Numbered from the stretch's first letter, positions 12,113 to 25,073 are shown. The stretch is 64,000 nucleotides of DNA from Lactarius indigo (GCA_025766275.1 JAFKAC010000025.1:620001-684000); one strand, 5' to 3'. Made by a program: numbers and translations. The notes: generated from the sequence alone by a model not told the origin.

Positions 12113-15100
12113 ACATCATCGTATCCAACAAGCAACTGCGTCTCGGAACGCTTATTACCCCAACAACCCAAGCGGATTCTAACCTATCTTATTCACGTCT
12201 CATCTCGACCGTATAACAACACCTCACCAATTATCTGTTACTTTTGCGCTTATTCGTATATTGCTATCGCATTTTCTTTCAGGACAAAATATCCTTAGTT
12301 ACTCAATGCCGCATTCGCGTTGCAGTGTGGATTGTATTCTGTTGCTTTCTATGTTCGTATTGCAGACTTGTGTGTAAGGTTTTAATTAGTAGGGAGTAGC
12401 AATCCAAGTTATCATTATGTTTCACAGCCCAGAGCCGTCATGACAACTTGAAGGAACTTGTGTGACACTACTACTATTCCTCCCCGCTCACAGCTAAATC
12501 AAAAACGGGAACGGGGACGCGTTTCCAGCAGACTGGTAAGTTGATGGCCTTTGGGGGCTGTCAGTGGCGGGCGTCCAAAAGTCGCGCGCTCATCAGCAGG
12601 CGTTGCCAAACTTCCGTCCATGCACAACCCGCCACCTCAACGTTTTGCGAGGATCGCGCCTAATGGTCATGATTGCACTGATGTATATATGCATCGAAGC
12701 GCTTCTCCAAGCGAGAGCGCCAAAGGGGCGGGGAAGCGCCAGCGGCTGGGTCGGGAGCCTGGACCCCCGCCCACTTGTAGCTGCGGCCGCTAGAGGTTTC
12801 GGTAACGGTAACGGCAAGGACTGCCCGGCCCGGCCCAGCCCCATCCGCGCGTCGATCGAGGGGGAAGGTTGCGAGCTCGTGACTGGCGCAAGGCTATCCA
12901 TATCCGGGAAAAGTGTACATCACGCAGTGTGTATTACGTTATCGAGAGAGCAGGTCGTCATGCGTACGGCTCAGCTGACGACACGCGATCTTCCCGCCCC
13001 CCCCCCCTCGGGCCCGGGAGGGCATAGAGATCTGAGGGTAGTTGAGAAGGGAAGGGAACCGCAATCACACAACCAGGGCAAGGCGAAGCATAACGCAGAG
13101 AGACCCCGGAAAGGCCCCCTGCGCGGAAACCGCAGGACATCGATGCGCGCAGATGCCCAATGCGGCTCCCCGTGCCTGATTAGGTTTTTCGCAGTAAATG
13201 CGCGAAGTCCAGAAAAAAATTAAATCGCCGACGGTAGTGGGTCGGCGAAAATTTGGCGAAGTTATTTCTAAAGTACCAGCACAAAATTTTGTACGTGACC
13301 CTCAAGCTTCTTCTCTCCACAGCGCGGCGCAAGAGGGTTTTTCGGTTTGGAAGTTTCAGCTTCGCGACGGTTGCCGTCCACCACCCCCCCCCCCTCCCCA
13401 CAGGGACATCCATACTGGGGTTGGGTATCTGAGTGCCACGTGGTGGCTTCCATTTGACCGGGAGGCCAAGTGGAGCAGGTGGGGGACCTGGAGAAAGGCG
13501 GGGAGGGGAATATGACGTTTGCGCCGTGGAGGTAAGGGTGCTGGAGGGCGTCTGGGCAAATTTCGCACCAGTTACACCGCGCCGACCGCGGTTGGGAGCA
13601 CGTGTAACGAACGTCGCCACGGTTCTGCGAAGCCCCGAAATCGCGCGAATATTCTCATGGATGATGGGGTCCCCCCCCATCTGCGACTACGTATTTATCC
13701 GAACCCACTGCACTGGGCCATTGTCGACAATCGGGATTTACGCGCCAATCCATCCTACACAGGCGATGAAAATGTCACCCCCGCGCGATCTCTTGGAGTC
13801 TGCTCGAATACACCCGATCAAACGCGCAGCAGAAGCTTAACTGAGAGGAGTATCGATACGTTTGGATGTGCTAGAAAGTTTATAAAAAAAAAAAAAAGAA
13901 AGTTTTTTTCTCCTTGTGTGCAGGTCATCGTGTTCCTCGTTGTCAGACGGGCCTGAGGGGGGAGACCGTCTGACGTACATCGCTAAGGTGAGGCCATCTG
14001 TTCGACTCTCAATAGCCTTGTCATCACTGTCAAGCACGAAGGCGAACAATTCAGTCCATCAGTTCCTCTGCGCGTACTCTCATAGTGCTCTAGCACTGGT
14101 GCCTCGCGTGTCAGATATAGCCGATGCATCTCCAGTGAGCGCTTCGACATAGCACCCGTGGGATCGACAAAGGAAACCGGTCCTTGGTTCTCATCGAGTT
14201 ACACAGCAACTCACGGTGCGTGAATATATCGTCCATATACCGATTACGTCGTTACATACTATGCCCAGAAATCGACGTCGATACGTGCGTTATTAGCACG
14301 ACCCAGTGTGCGGACTCACACTCTCACGCTCATTCGTATCAGCCAGGTCAGCTCGTAAAGCCGAGGCAGCTCGAGGTTATCTATTACCTCATTGACCTGC
14401 TGCCGTACACATGGTCACGACGCTCGGGTCGAAATTGGGCCCCAAAATTGCCAGGAACAGATCGGGAGGGATTCTCAAAATCGAGAGACACATCTTCAGG
14501 ACCATCAACTCACCGAGTAACTGAATGCGTGGCGCTCAACACAGTCAATGTTCGGCCCTCGCGACAATCCCGGCGCTGGAAGAGTGCGGATGTCATCTGA
14601 CGTGATCCATCACTGGGACCCCTAGAGTCCTACACTCTGGAAGAGTTACCTGACCGAGTCATTTGATATATTACGGCATGGGTAGTGAACGTCACCAGCG
14701 AATCTGCCGTGTTATGTTTAGCTGCTCTTCCTGGATCAAGGAACTCAGTTGTGCTGTGTTCAAGCAACTGCGGCCCGATAGTTCGGAGATCCGACCGAGC
14801 CAACGTGGGAGGAATGAAAAGTGACCGGAACTGAGGGGGCATTTCAGTACGAGATAACGCAGAACCGAGGCTACAAGTCCATAATATTAGATAGCGTTGT
14901 CTAAACGAGGGACAAGGCAAGCAAGATCCGGGGGTGAGCCAGTACCACGTAGACAGCTCATCGCAGTGGACCCACGCCAAAATAACATGTGTAGCTGGGG
15001 TTAATAACAGAGTGAGTGGGGATACAACGTCAGGCGGACTATAGATCTGTATCTGACGACCAAGATGAACAATGTCATGGTAAGCTCGTGACTGCCAACT

Positions 15101-15149
15101 CACCAGTCTCGTCCGGGTGGCTGGAGGGGAAAGTTTTCACTTTACCGCT
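12113..15149. other. 3 kb intergenic, GC-rich in part
   Basis: 12540-13160 is GC-rich with several open frames (the longest, 219 codons, on plus from 12564) but no splice structure or motif. 13870-13915 holds an A run then a T run. I see no gene that can be supported. The transcription-factor 3' UTR is expected in the first few hundred bases. Confidence 0.45.
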
Positions 15150-15513
15150 TCACGAGGGCCGTGGCATCTGTGGAGGCTCTTTGAGAGGGTTCTCCTGTCG
15201 GGCTTGGTCAAGGAGTCCGTCCAGCCCCTTTTTTTTCACGGCTTTCTGGGTATCACGGTGCATTGGTCAGGTAGAACTCAGAGTATATGCAGTGACGAAT
15301 CCAACGTACGCGCACACAATCTCGGTAACTAGCCCAGATTTTGCCGCACTTGCGTTCATATTCGTCCGCCTTCTCCTTGGAATACTTTGCACGGCTCTCG
15401 GATGACGCAGAGGCTGAAACAGCAGGCTCTAGATAGCCTTCAAACCAAGAGTTGAAACAAGAGTCGTACTCGAGCTTCAACGCCGTGCAGCTTTGTTCGA
15501 GACTGTGGGCCAT
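15150..15513 (-). CDS. MDM35: Mdm35/TRIAP1-like mitochondrial intermembrane protein
   Basis: Two exons, 15513-15310 and 15245-15150, joined in phase 0, giving 99 aa. It starts MAHSLEQSC. It has the twin cysteine pattern of Mdm35 ([16 protein letters not shown] then [14 protein letters not shown]), in which pairs of cysteines form disulfides in the intermembrane space through Mia40. The second exon supplies the conserved helix [17 protein letters not shown]. Mdm35 binds Ups1/PRELI lipid-transfer proteins, protecting them and letting them carry phosphatidic acid between mitochondrial membranes. The start codon is the one directly before the first cysteine helix; an upstream in-frame extension of about 47 codons looks like promoter and overlaps VPS29. 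It is divergent from VPS29. Confidence 0.88.
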
Positions 15514-15606
15514 AGCAGGTGGTTCGGGTTTGAGCGGCGCGTACGAGAGACAAGCGACGGTTGCGCGTCGTGCCGGCAAGCGCCGTCGCCTTCCATCAAC
15601 ACCACT
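15514..15606. promoter_or_regulatory. 93 bp divergent promoter MDM35 / VPS29
   Basis: Opposing ATGs at 15513 (minus) and 15607 (plus) leave 93 bp for both promoters and 5' UTRs. The two transcripts may overlap. Confidence 0.65.
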
Positions 15607-16441
15607 ATGGTCCTCGTACTCGTCATTGGCGATTTTCATATCCCCCACAGAATCCACGACTTGCCCTCAAAGTTCAAGAAACTCCTTGTTCCAGGAAAAA
15701 TACAGCAGATCCTTTGCACTGGCAATGTTTGTGACCGCGAGACCTACGACTATCTCAGGACGGTAGCAGCTGACGTGCATGTTGTCCGTGGGGATTATGA
15801 CGAAGTGTGCAGCTATGTTTTTTGAAAGTTTTTCGCGTGTTTAATAAACCCCCACTACTAGTCCGTTACCTTCCCGTTATCCCTAACCGTGACCCATTCG
15901 CCCATACGAATAGGCGTCATTCACGGCCATCAGTGCATTCCAACGGGGGATTTGGACTCTTTGAATTCGATAGCAAGACAAATGGACGTTGATGTTCTTA
16001 TATCTGGACACACCCACACGTATGGTTGAAAGTTGGCGAACCGTCGGGCTATTTGACTTATGGATGGTGGAAAGGTTTCAAGCCATCGACCACGACGGCC
16101 GCTTCTTCGTGAATCCCGGATCGGCCACTGGAGCGTGGTCAGGCCATTTTAATGGGTAAGTGTCACATTCGAAGCTACTTTCCTGGTCGTGATCTTACAA
16201 TCTGCCGCTTGTCAATTCCAGTGATCCTACGCCGTCCTTCGCTCTCATGGATATACAGGGCCCAGTGGTGGTAACATACGTATACCAACTTATAGATGGT
16301 GAAGTACGCGTTGAGAAAATCGAGTACCGCAAAGATGCGGAAGCCCTCAATGCCAGAGAGCGAGAGGCGGCTGGGCCTCGTAGCACGGTCATGCCACAAA
16401 GCATTCCAAGCGCGAGCGCCGCCCAGCAAAGTGTATGGTAG
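15607..16441 (+). CDS. VPS29: Retromer subunit Vps29
   Basis: Four exons: 15607-15804, 15862-16019, 16075-16155 and 16222-16441, for 218 aa. It has a metallophosphoesterase-like fold: the start [15 protein letters not shown], then [45 protein letters not shown] and [11 protein letters not shown]. These are the hallmark blocks of Vps29. As in other Vps29 proteins the metal site is catalytically weak, and the protein works as a scaffold for Vps35 in retromer, which recycles cargo from endosomes to the Golgi. The C-terminus (about 35 residues after KIEYRKD) is Ala/Ser-rich and longer than in animal Vps29 (about 182 aa), as often in fungi. It is divergent from MDM35. Confidence 0.9.
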
Positions 16442-17484
16442 AATGTGAGCGCCGGTTACCCTCTGACTTTCGTCCCCCGAACGCCATAAGTTATGAAAGG
16501 TATGATACTATACTAATATTTGCATTCACAGGTTGTTGACATTTGTATCATTCGCGTCCCTTTTGCGTAGCCATCGGCCACTAAATCCGCACTGTTTTTG
16601 TTTTCACTGGCTAGAGGGTTATTGTTGTAACATGTTATTTTCCTTAGGGAGAGCACGATGATAAGGGACCGGGGAACGAGCCAAGCAAGAGCCAAGCCAA
16701 GCAAGTGCACAATTTTATTATGTAAGCAAATCGCAATTATCGCTCGAGATAAGTTTCGTTTCAGTTAGGTTTGTCTCCACCCTTCGATTGACCTCTGACC
16801 ATGTTCCACCTGCTCTGAAAGGCTTGGCAACTTGGTTCTAGTGTGAGCTCTATGCGGTGACCTGGTTCTGATACCACTGAGCGCCCTTGCGAGCACCTGG
16901 ATGACAATTGCTTGGCTTTGGTCCTATCCGGCTTCTTGGAAGCCGAACACGGAATTATGTGCTCTTGGCATTGAACTAACAGTCGTTGTATTACTCAAAC
17001 GTCGGAATGTGACTCCGACTTGGCTCTCTAGCTCTCACTGCTCTCGCGTGGCGTCCCACGATTATGAGAGCCTCATGCTGACCGATCCCTGGACGGTCCT
17101 CGGAGCGTCGGCATTTTCTGGGTCACATTGCCATGTGTGTCTCAGTACCTGCGTGCGAATGGCTTCTCCAAGAGTCGTCGACGGGTATTCTACTCGTGTC
17201 TGACTGATTACACTGCGTTTTTTTGGGCTTGGCATGTTTGTTTCGTACATACTGCCCCGTCGTTGCCACATGCACCTCCGTATGCGTTCACCTTCGACAC
17301 AATGTTGTCCGCGTGGCGCTGCCCCTGCTGTTCTCGCGACCTCCTCGTCATCGGACCCTATACCAGCTCGTGACCGATGGGATGTGTGTTTATAAACGGT
17401 GCATTGTTCACCACTCAGTCTTCAGCCGCAAGTCTATCTCGCAGGTCTTCCATCGTCTCCTTCTGTCGTGCGCATTAATCAGCA
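16442..17484. other. 5' flank of fungalysin copy 1
   Basis: From about 16900 it resembles the upstream regions of the other five fungalysin copies (for instance the block GTCCCACGA-T/C-TATGAGAG near 17050). It is the repeat family's promoter module, ending in a TATA box. Confidence 0.6.
17391..17396 (+). promoter_or_regulatory. TATA box, fungalysin copy 1
   Basis: TATAAA 94 bp before the ATG, in a block conserved before copies 2-6 (downstream: GTGCATTGTTC, then TCTATCTCGCAGGTCTTC). Confidence 0.65.
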
Positions 17485-19890
17485 ATGGCCTCGTTCTCCA
17501 AGCTCCTCTCCTCTGTGCTCATCGCACTCCTTTATTCTTCCGCCGCTAACGCGAACCCGTGGCCTTTGACCTCGAAGCATGCCACTCATCGTACTCGCGC
17601 CGTTGGTGTCGATGGGAGCCTCAAGCTTGAGACCTTCCACCCCGAGTCAACTTTCGAGGTATGCCTCCGGCTCGCCTTGATAGTTCTGTCCGCTAACATC
17701 CTGAGCAGGGGTTCGGTGTTGAGGGATTGGATCATCCCCTCGCACGTCGTGCTGGCAACTTCGACATCAAGGCTGCCTCGGTGGCGTTCCTTGCTTCTAA
17801 GTTGGGCGTTCAACAAAACGACATTCATTTCCGTACGAGCGCGAAGGCGGAAGTGGGGCAGCATGCATTCCTGAAGCAGCAGATTGTGCGTTGAATACTT
17901 CTTTTTTGCAACCGCAACGATTTAAACATTATGGGATAGAATGGGGTACCCGTCGCCAACGCGGTTGCTAACGTCGCTTTCAGCGATGACGGCAAGGTCT
18001 TGTCATTCGGCTCTTCCTTCGTCAAGCCCAGTAAGTCTGCGCAAACATTTCGACGATCACGAGGGGTTGTTGACCGAGTTGATATTATACAGCTGGCTCT
18101 GCGGACCAAACACCTACTGTATCGCTCAATGACGCGATCGCTACAGCAGAGAAGGCAATCGGCGGTACCCATAACGGACAGCCCGCAACGCTGGAGTTCT
18201 TGATACAGCCTGATGGGTCTGCTGTTCTCACCCACGTCATACAAATCCAAAATGAGGCTGCGGGGACATTCGTTGAGGCGTTTGTTGATGCGCACGCGAA
18301 TAAGGTGGTCTCTGTGACCGACTTTGTCACGAAAGCCTCGGTCAGTTCGTCGCAGTCGCTGGGCTCTTCCTATTCTGACGGTTTTCGTTCTTTCTTTTTA
18401 CAGTACCGCGTCCTTCCATTCAACAAGGAGATCCTCACTCAGGGCTTCCAGACCCTCACCGATCCCCAGGACTTGACAGCGTCTTCCCTCGGCTGGCACA
18501 ATGACGGGACAACGTCCACGACTACGACTGCGTGAGTACCCACTTTTATCACCAGGGTTCTAGTATCTGACACTCCGGTAGCGGCAACAACGTCTTCGCG
18601 GCTAAAGGCAGCACTGCTACGTCGCAGAGCTCTGCTACTCTCAACTTCATCTTCACCCAGAATGCTGCCCAGGCTCCGACCGTCGCTGCGAATGTCGCCG
18701 CAGCAGTAGTGAACGCATTCTACATCGTTAACTCGGTCCACGACCTCACATACAGATATGGCTTCACGGAGTCAACCTTCAACTTCCAGACGAACAACTT
18801 TGGAAAGGGTGGAGTAGGCAACGATCGCGTCACAGTCAGCGTACAGGACCCTGCTGGTACCGACAATGCCGACTTCTCGACTCCCCCCGAGTACGTCCAT
18901 CGCTTTTCGCATTGGTTGATGGGAGTTTCTGACGCAAAGCAGTGGCCAGTCTGGACACATGCGGATGTTCCTGTGGGACTTCACCAGCGTAAGCCTAATG
19001 TGTTCGATCTCTGGCTGCACGGGTTGCTAAACCATTCCTTAGCCCGGACGTGATGGGGCCCTCGAAAATGACATCGTGATCCACGAGAACACGCATGGAG
19101 TCACCAACCGAATGACTGGTGGCGGAACTGGACGGTGCCTGCAAACGACCGAGGCTGGTGGCATGGGCGAGGGTTGGTCCGATACCTTGGCCGAGTAAGT
19201 CTTCGACCTGCTCCGCGCGCGCACTTTCTAAGCTTTGGTGTAAAGCTGGGCCTCGCAAGGCCACGACGGTCGATTTCGTATTGGGCCAATACGTCATCAA
19301 TGACCCTGCTGGAATCCGCAGCCACCCGTACTCGACCTCTGCGTGAGTGTATTCAACGACTGCTCGCTAGGACCTGACTGCTTAGCCCCTTGACTCCAAA
19401 ACAGCACGACTAACCCGCTCCGCTACTCGAGCTTAAAGACTCTCACTGAGGTTCACGGTAAGTCCCCTCTCTTTCTTCCCATTATCGCTTGATCGTCTAA
19501 TACGCGGGAAGATATCGGCGAGTCTGGGCCAACATACTCCATAACGTGTATGCCTCGCTCGTCACCGCTCACGGGTGGTCCGCTACTGCTCGCACCAACC
19601 CGGGCGGCACGGAGGGCAACATTGTCTTCCTGCACCTCTTCCTCGACGCTCTGCTTCTCCAGCCATGCAACCCTACATGTAAGTCTTTCTCCTTTCGATG
19701 GTGCCTTTCCACGTGGACGCTGACGGGGAATGGGATAGTCCTCACGGCCCGCAACGCCTGGATCCAAGCCGACGCCAACCGATTTGCCGGTGCGAACAAG
19801 TGCTTATTGTGGCACGCGTTCGCGAGCAGGGGCCTGGGTGTGAACGCCGCGAACCACAACGACGACGCTACAGTCCCCGCGGGCTGCTAA
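17485..19890 (+). pseudogene. MEP: M36 fungalysin copy 1, frameshifted
   Basis: It follows the same 12-exon plan as intact copy 4. The signal peptide, FTP-type propeptide, mature N-terminus and the zinc site HENTH with EGWSD downstream are all readable. Compared with copies 2, 4, 5 and 6 it lacks two bases at about 19260 (in the exon starting WASQG) and one base at about 19520 (GAGTCTGG where the others read GAGGTCTGG). After the first gap the frame meets a stop within 20 codons, so the C-terminal third of the protease is lost. The product would keep the zinc ligands but not the rest of the catalytic domain. An alternative is an assembly error in repeated sequence. Confidence 0.8.
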
Positions 19891-20771
19891 ACTTATTTCT
19901 ATTAACTTTCCGTTACCAAAAAAGGGATCTGGGATGCAGCGCAGGCTTGTGGCGCTGTAGAAAGTATGTATTTTTCACTTGGTTGACCCTGTATTGTTCG
20001 TTATCGTGCAAATTCATTGTCATATTACTGTCAACAGTGGCGCGATCTGTAAGCACAATTGGTAGGCTTTCGCGTTTCCTCTGCCCCGACTTTGGAAAGG
20101 TTTTGCAAAAATCGTGATAAGTCTTTGAGTTTCAGTGGATTGGCAGTTATCTAGTTATCCTCCACTTTAGGCGTTATTCGTGGGAAGAAAAATCTAAAAA
20201 TAGATGCAGCGTGAGAAGCACATGGCTGTAGACCGCAAGTCATGGTGAGTTTCCTCATGAGTTTCCTGTCAGTTAAGCATGCGTTCCCGTCTGTTGACCT
20301 TAGCTATCATCACGCTTCTTGTCCCGTTATGGAGGTGTGTGCTCTTGGCATTGAGCTACGATCTCTGCATTACTCCGGAACCTCGGGATGAGACCTCCCA
20401 CTCCCACCTATTTCTCTTGGCATCCCACGACTATGAGAGCCTCGTGCTGACCGATCCATGGACGCTCTCAGAGGATCGGAGTTCGCTGGGTCACGTTGCC
20501 ATGTGTGTCTTATTGCCCTTGTGTTAATAATTTCTCCAGAAGTCATCGACAGGTAATTTACTCAGTAATTGCGACTGATTTATCCCAAAAACTCTATGAG
20601 CTTGGGGTCTTCTAGCATGCTTGTTCGTTCATACTACGTTTCTTGCACATGCAACTCCACGCGTGGATTCAACTTCGACAATTTGTGGACCGCGTGGCGC
20701 CACCCCTGCTGTTCTCGCGACCTACTCGCTATCGGGCCCTATGCTAGCTCGTGACAGACGGGATGGGTGTT

Positions 20772-20777
20772 TATAAA
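20772..20777 (+). promoter_or_regulatory. TATA box, fungalysin copy 2
   Basis: TATAAA 94 bp before the ATG, in the same block as copy 1. Confidence 0.6.
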
Positions 20778-20865
20778 CGGTGCATTGTTCACCACTCAGT
20801 CTTCAGCCGCAAGTCTATCTCGCAGGTCTTCAATCGTCTCCTTCTGTTGTGCGCATTAACCAGCA

Positions 20866-23246
20866 ATGGCCTCGTTCTCCAAGCTCCTTTCATCTGTGCT
20901 CATTGCGCTGCTTTATTCTTCCACCACGAATGCGAACCCGTGGCCTTTGACCTCGAAGCATACCACTCATCGTACGCGTTCACTTGGTGCCGACGGCAGC
21001 GCCTCAAGCTTGAGACCTTCCACCCCGAGTCAACTTTCGAGGTATGCTTCTACATCGTGATAGTTCTGTCTGCTAACATGCAGGGCAGGGGTTCGGCGTT
21101 GAGGGATTGGATCACCCCCTCGCACGCCGTGCTGGCGACTTCGACATCAAGGCCGCCTCAGTGTCGTTCCTTGCATCTAAGTTGGGCATCCAACAAAACG
21201 ACATTCATTTCCGCACGAGTGCGAAGGCAGAAGTCGCCCAGCACGCCTTCCTCAAGCAGCAGATTGTTTGTCCAACCCTTCCTTTTTCCTAGTCGTGACG
21301 ACTTAGATAAACTTGCCGCAGAATGGCGTACCTGTCGCCAATGCGGTTGCTAACGTCGCCTTCAGCGATGATGGCAAGGTCTTGTCATTCGGCTCTTCCT
21401 TCGTCAAGCCCAGTAAGTCTGCGCGAATATTTTGACTACCACGAGGGTGTTGATCAAGTTGATTTTTATTAAGCTGGCTCTGCGGACCAAACACCACTGT
21501 ATCGCTCAGCGACGCGATTGCTACAGCAGAGAAGCACTGGATGGCACCCACAATGGACACCCCGCGACGCTTGAGTTCCTGATACAGCCAGATGGGTCTG
21601 CTGTTCTCACCCACGTCATACAAATTCAAAACGAGGCTGCGGGGACATGGGTCCAGGCATTTGTTGACGCGCATGCGAACAAGGTGGTCTCTGTGACCGA
21701 CTTTGTCGCGAAAGCCTCGGTCAGCTCGTAGCAGTCGTTGGGCTCTTCCCATTCTGACGGTTTTCGTTCCTTATTTATGCAGTACCGGTTCTCCCATTCA
21801 ACGAGGAGATCCTCACTCAGGGTTCCAGACCCTCACCGACCCCCAGGACCTGACTGCGTCTTCCCTTGGCTGGCACAATGACGGGACAACATCCACGACT
21901 ACGACTGCGTGAGTACCCACTTTTATCACCGGGGTTCCCGTACCCTAACATTTCGTAGCGGCAACAACGTCTTCGCGGCTAAAGGCAGCACTGCTACGTC
22001 GCAGAGCTCTGCTACTCTCAACTTCATCTACACCCAGAATGCTGCCCAGGCTCCGACAGTCGCAGTAAACGTTGCGGCGGCAGTTGTAAACGCATTCTAC
22101 ATCGTCAACACTGTCCACGACGTTACATACAGATATGGCTTCACGGAGTCGACGTTCAACTTCCAGACGAATAACTTTGGAAAGGGTGGAGCAGGCAACG
22201 ATCGTGTCACGTGAGCGTACAGGACCCTGCTGGTACGGACAATGCCGACTTCGCAACTCCCCCCGAGTACGTCCATCACTTTTGAATCAGTCTATGGGCG
22301 TTTCTGACGCAAAGCAGTGGCCAGTCTGGACACATGCGGATGTTCCTGTGGGACTTCACCAGCGTAGGTCTACTACATTTGGTCTCTGGTCGCAGGGTTG
22401 TTGAATCATTGCTTAGCCCGGACGTGACGGTGCCCTCGAGAATGACATCGTGATCCACGAGAACACGCATGGCGTCACGAACCGAATGACTGGTGGCGGA
22501 ACTGGAAGCTGCTTGCAAACGACCGAGGCTGGTGGGATGGGTGAGGGTTGGTCTGACACCATGGCCGAGTAAGTCCTCGACTGCTCCGCGCGCGCACTTC
22601 TAAGCTCTGGTATAAAGCTGGGCGTCGCAAGGTGCCACGACGGTCGATTTCGTATTGGGCCAATACGTCATCAACCCTGCTGGAATCCGCAGCCACCCGT
22701 ACTCGACTTCTGCGTGAGTGTATACGGCGACTGTTCGCTAGGACCTGACCGCTCAGCCTACCAACTCCAAAACAGCACGACTAACCCGCTCGCTACTCGA
22801 GCTTAAGACTCTCACTGAGGTTCACGGTAAGGCCCTCTTTCTTCTGAACGTTGCCTGTTCGTCTGATACACGGACAGACTTGGCGAGGTCTGGGCCAACA
22901 TGCTCCATAACGTGTATGCCTCGCTTGTCACTGCTCACGGGTGGTCTGCGACCGCGCGCACCAACCCGGGTGGCACTGAGGGCAACATTGTCTTCCTGCA
23001 CCTCTTCCTCGACGCTCTGCTTCTCCAGCCGTGCAACCCTACATGTAAGTCTTTTCGACCATATCCTTCCGCATAGACGCTGACGGGGAATGGATAGTCC
23101 TCACGGCTCGCAACGCATGGATCCAAGCGGATGCAAACCGCTTTGCGGGCGAACAAGTGCTTGCTGTGGAGAGCATTCGCGAGCAGGGGCTGGGTGTGAA
23201 CGCTGCGAACCATAACGACGACTCTACAGTCCCTGCAGGCTGCTAA
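20866..23246 (+). pseudogene. MEP: M36 fungalysin copy 2, many indels
   Basis: This copy is nearest to copy 4 and shares its 3' flank, but is scattered with small indels relative to it. There is a 2 bp gain near 21001 (in the propeptide, at GADGS), single-base losses near 21491, 21533, 21786, 21824 and 22208, and more near 22790, 22805 and 23150. The frame breaks inside exon 1, so no protease can be made. The zinc motif HENTH and EGWSD are still legible. Splice sites are mostly kept. The mix of short deletions in otherwise very similar sequence suggests either recent pseudogenisation or unpolished long-read errors. Confidence 0.85.
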
Positions 23247-24180
23247 ACTTATTTCTATTAACTTTCCGTTACCAAAAAGGAAATGGAGGTGAGGGGCAGG
23301 CGTGTGGTGCTGCGGAAACGGAAATATGTATTGTCACTTGGTTGACTCTGTATTCTGCAATTTGTGCAAAAAATCGTTATCACTAAGAGTTTTGTCTTTC
23401 GACCAAATGTCCTCCCTTGTGGGTCGCGATAGCGTGAAAAACAAGTATCGAAATCGATTGGGGTGCTTTCATGAACAATGGGGTGTCTTGTAGTACTCGG
23501 CACTTTCTTCTTTCAATTTTAGTAGACGAGGACGACTAGAATGGGCCGCAAGGTGCAACAGGCCTCAAGCTTCAAGCTGGACCTCTGGGAATTAGTGAAA
23601 ACGGTTTACCGTAGGCCCTCACTGTATGTAGGAAATGGGAAGACGATCTGGAGCTGAGCTGAACTCAAGCCTGAGACACGAAGACACGTGCGAGGTGAAT
23701 AGAAGTGGGTGAAACCCGGACCCTGGATGCGGGGGCACAAATGGAACACTGGAAAGAATTTATCCACTTAGCAATTGTAGCGTTGTAAGGACGCTGACAG
23801 GTCCAAGTGAGTTCGAAGGCGGGAAGGATATACCTCCAAAGAAATGACGAGGGGAATCAGTGGTTTGGACCTGACTTCCAGGATAAGCATACGTACACTG
23901 AGCTTAGGGGAAGAGGTGCGAGTCGAGCGCCTCTCTTTCCCAACAGAGAGTAAGAGTCATGTTTAAGTACAAATCAGGCTTATACTTAAGGAAAAGTTGC
24001 ATAAGAGGTGAACTGAGATAAAAGAACACGGACAAAGCGACGCATGGCCGAGGCGATCGAAAATATGAAAACGAATGCTTTCGGGCTCAGTCTGGAGGAC
24101 AGCCCTACAGCGTGCATGAAGAATGACCGATATTCACCTGGACTACCTACTAGGCATAAGGTCAAGTTCAAGTTCAATGT
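23247..24180. repeat. spacer module A (copy after fungalysin 2)
   Basis: This sequence recurs with high similarity at 40561-41513, after fungalysin copy 4. The pair extends the gene duplication into the 3' flank. It contains a short open frame (24044 plus, MAEAIENMKTN) that is also present in the second copy at 41366; I do not consider it a gene. Confidence 0.85.
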
Positions 24181-24284
24181 CAGTATTACACAGTTTGCGG
24201 GACATCCGGTGCGGGCAGTTATTCATCCGAGATTCGCAGGTTTTGATTGGCTGACGGTCGCCGAGACGTGGACGTCACCTGACC

Positions 24285-24304
24285 AGTCACTAGTCACTAG
24301 TCAC
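24285..24304. repeat. (AGTCACT)n short tandem repeat
   Basis: Nearly three 7 bp units. Confidence 0.8.
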
Positions 24305-24599
24305 ACTCTCATCCGAGTCGTTTCTTTAGGAGGTTGTCCTTCGTCGGGGCCCTTGGGGTCGGCGTCCATGGGTGCAGGTGTTTTTCAGCCCAAAATTTCC
24401 CTCAATTTCGTGTGGGAGATCAGTAGTTTTGGCCAACTTCGAGCCTGTAGTAGGTAAGGAAACGGGATAGCGCAAGGGGTAAGGTACTTTGGCATGTGGA
24501 CGGGTGCGGTAGAAAGCAACTTTCAATGAACTCTTTGTCAATTAGGCATCGGTTCAAGAATCGGTTACCGTATGTCGTCCTTGGTTGCTATGGGCTTCC

Positions 24600-24690
24600 T
24601 GGAAGCCCGGTATGGAATGCTCCTAGCATTGAACTACGATCTCTGGATTACTCCGAAACCTCGGAACTGGATGCCAATTAAGCTATCCCG
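24600..24690 (-). other. tRNA-like (SINE-like) sequence upstream of copy 3
   Basis: On the minus strand the sequence TAGCTTAATTGGCATC resembles a pol III A box. About 35 bp on, GTAGTTCAATGCTA resembles a B box. A perfect hairpin (TCCGA-GGTT-TCGGA) lies between them. No good acceptor stem forms, so it is not a working tRNA. Degenerate versions lie at the matching place before the other five fungalysin copies. Confidence 0.4.
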
Positions 24691-25066
24691 CTCTCACTGC
24701 TCTTGCTTGGCGTCCCACGACTATGGGAGCCTCGTGCTGACAGATCCCTGAATGCTCTTAGAGGATCTGAACTCGGGTGGGTCACATTGCGTGCATGTCT
24801 CATTACCTTCCCTGTCACTTACTTCTCCAAGAGTCATCGGCAGTCTTTTGCAGGTTTTTCTTACTCCAATATGTCACTGATTTATCACAAGTCTCTGTGG
24901 GTTTTGAGGCTTGGCATCTTCGTCGTTGACATATGCGGTGGCATGCACCTCAATGCGGGCGCTTAATTTCGACATAACATGGTCCACGTGGAACCCTCGG
25001 CTCTTGTCATTCTCGCGAGCTCAATGCTATCATTCCCTATGTCAGCTCGTGACCAAGAGGTTGAGA

Positions 25067-25073
25067 TATATAA
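25067..25073 (+). promoter_or_regulatory. TATA box, fungalysin copy 3
   Basis: TATATAA about 93 bp before the ATG. Confidence 0.6.

Noticed and set aside
12564..13223. 219-codon open frame
   Set aside because: GC-rich DNA with other overlapping frames; no motif, no splice structure.
14630..15103. 157-codon minus-strand frame
   Set aside because: No recognisable motif; reaches the MDM35 3' region and has no consistent introns.
20866..23246. Calling fungalysin copy 2 a working gene with odd introns
   Set aside because: Too many separate indels relative to copies 4-6; no set of splice sites restores the frame.
24044..24457. Open frame MAEAIENMKTN, also present at 41366
   Set aside because: The two copies diverge after about 45 codons and end differently; conservation follows from the duplicated spacer, not from coding constraint.
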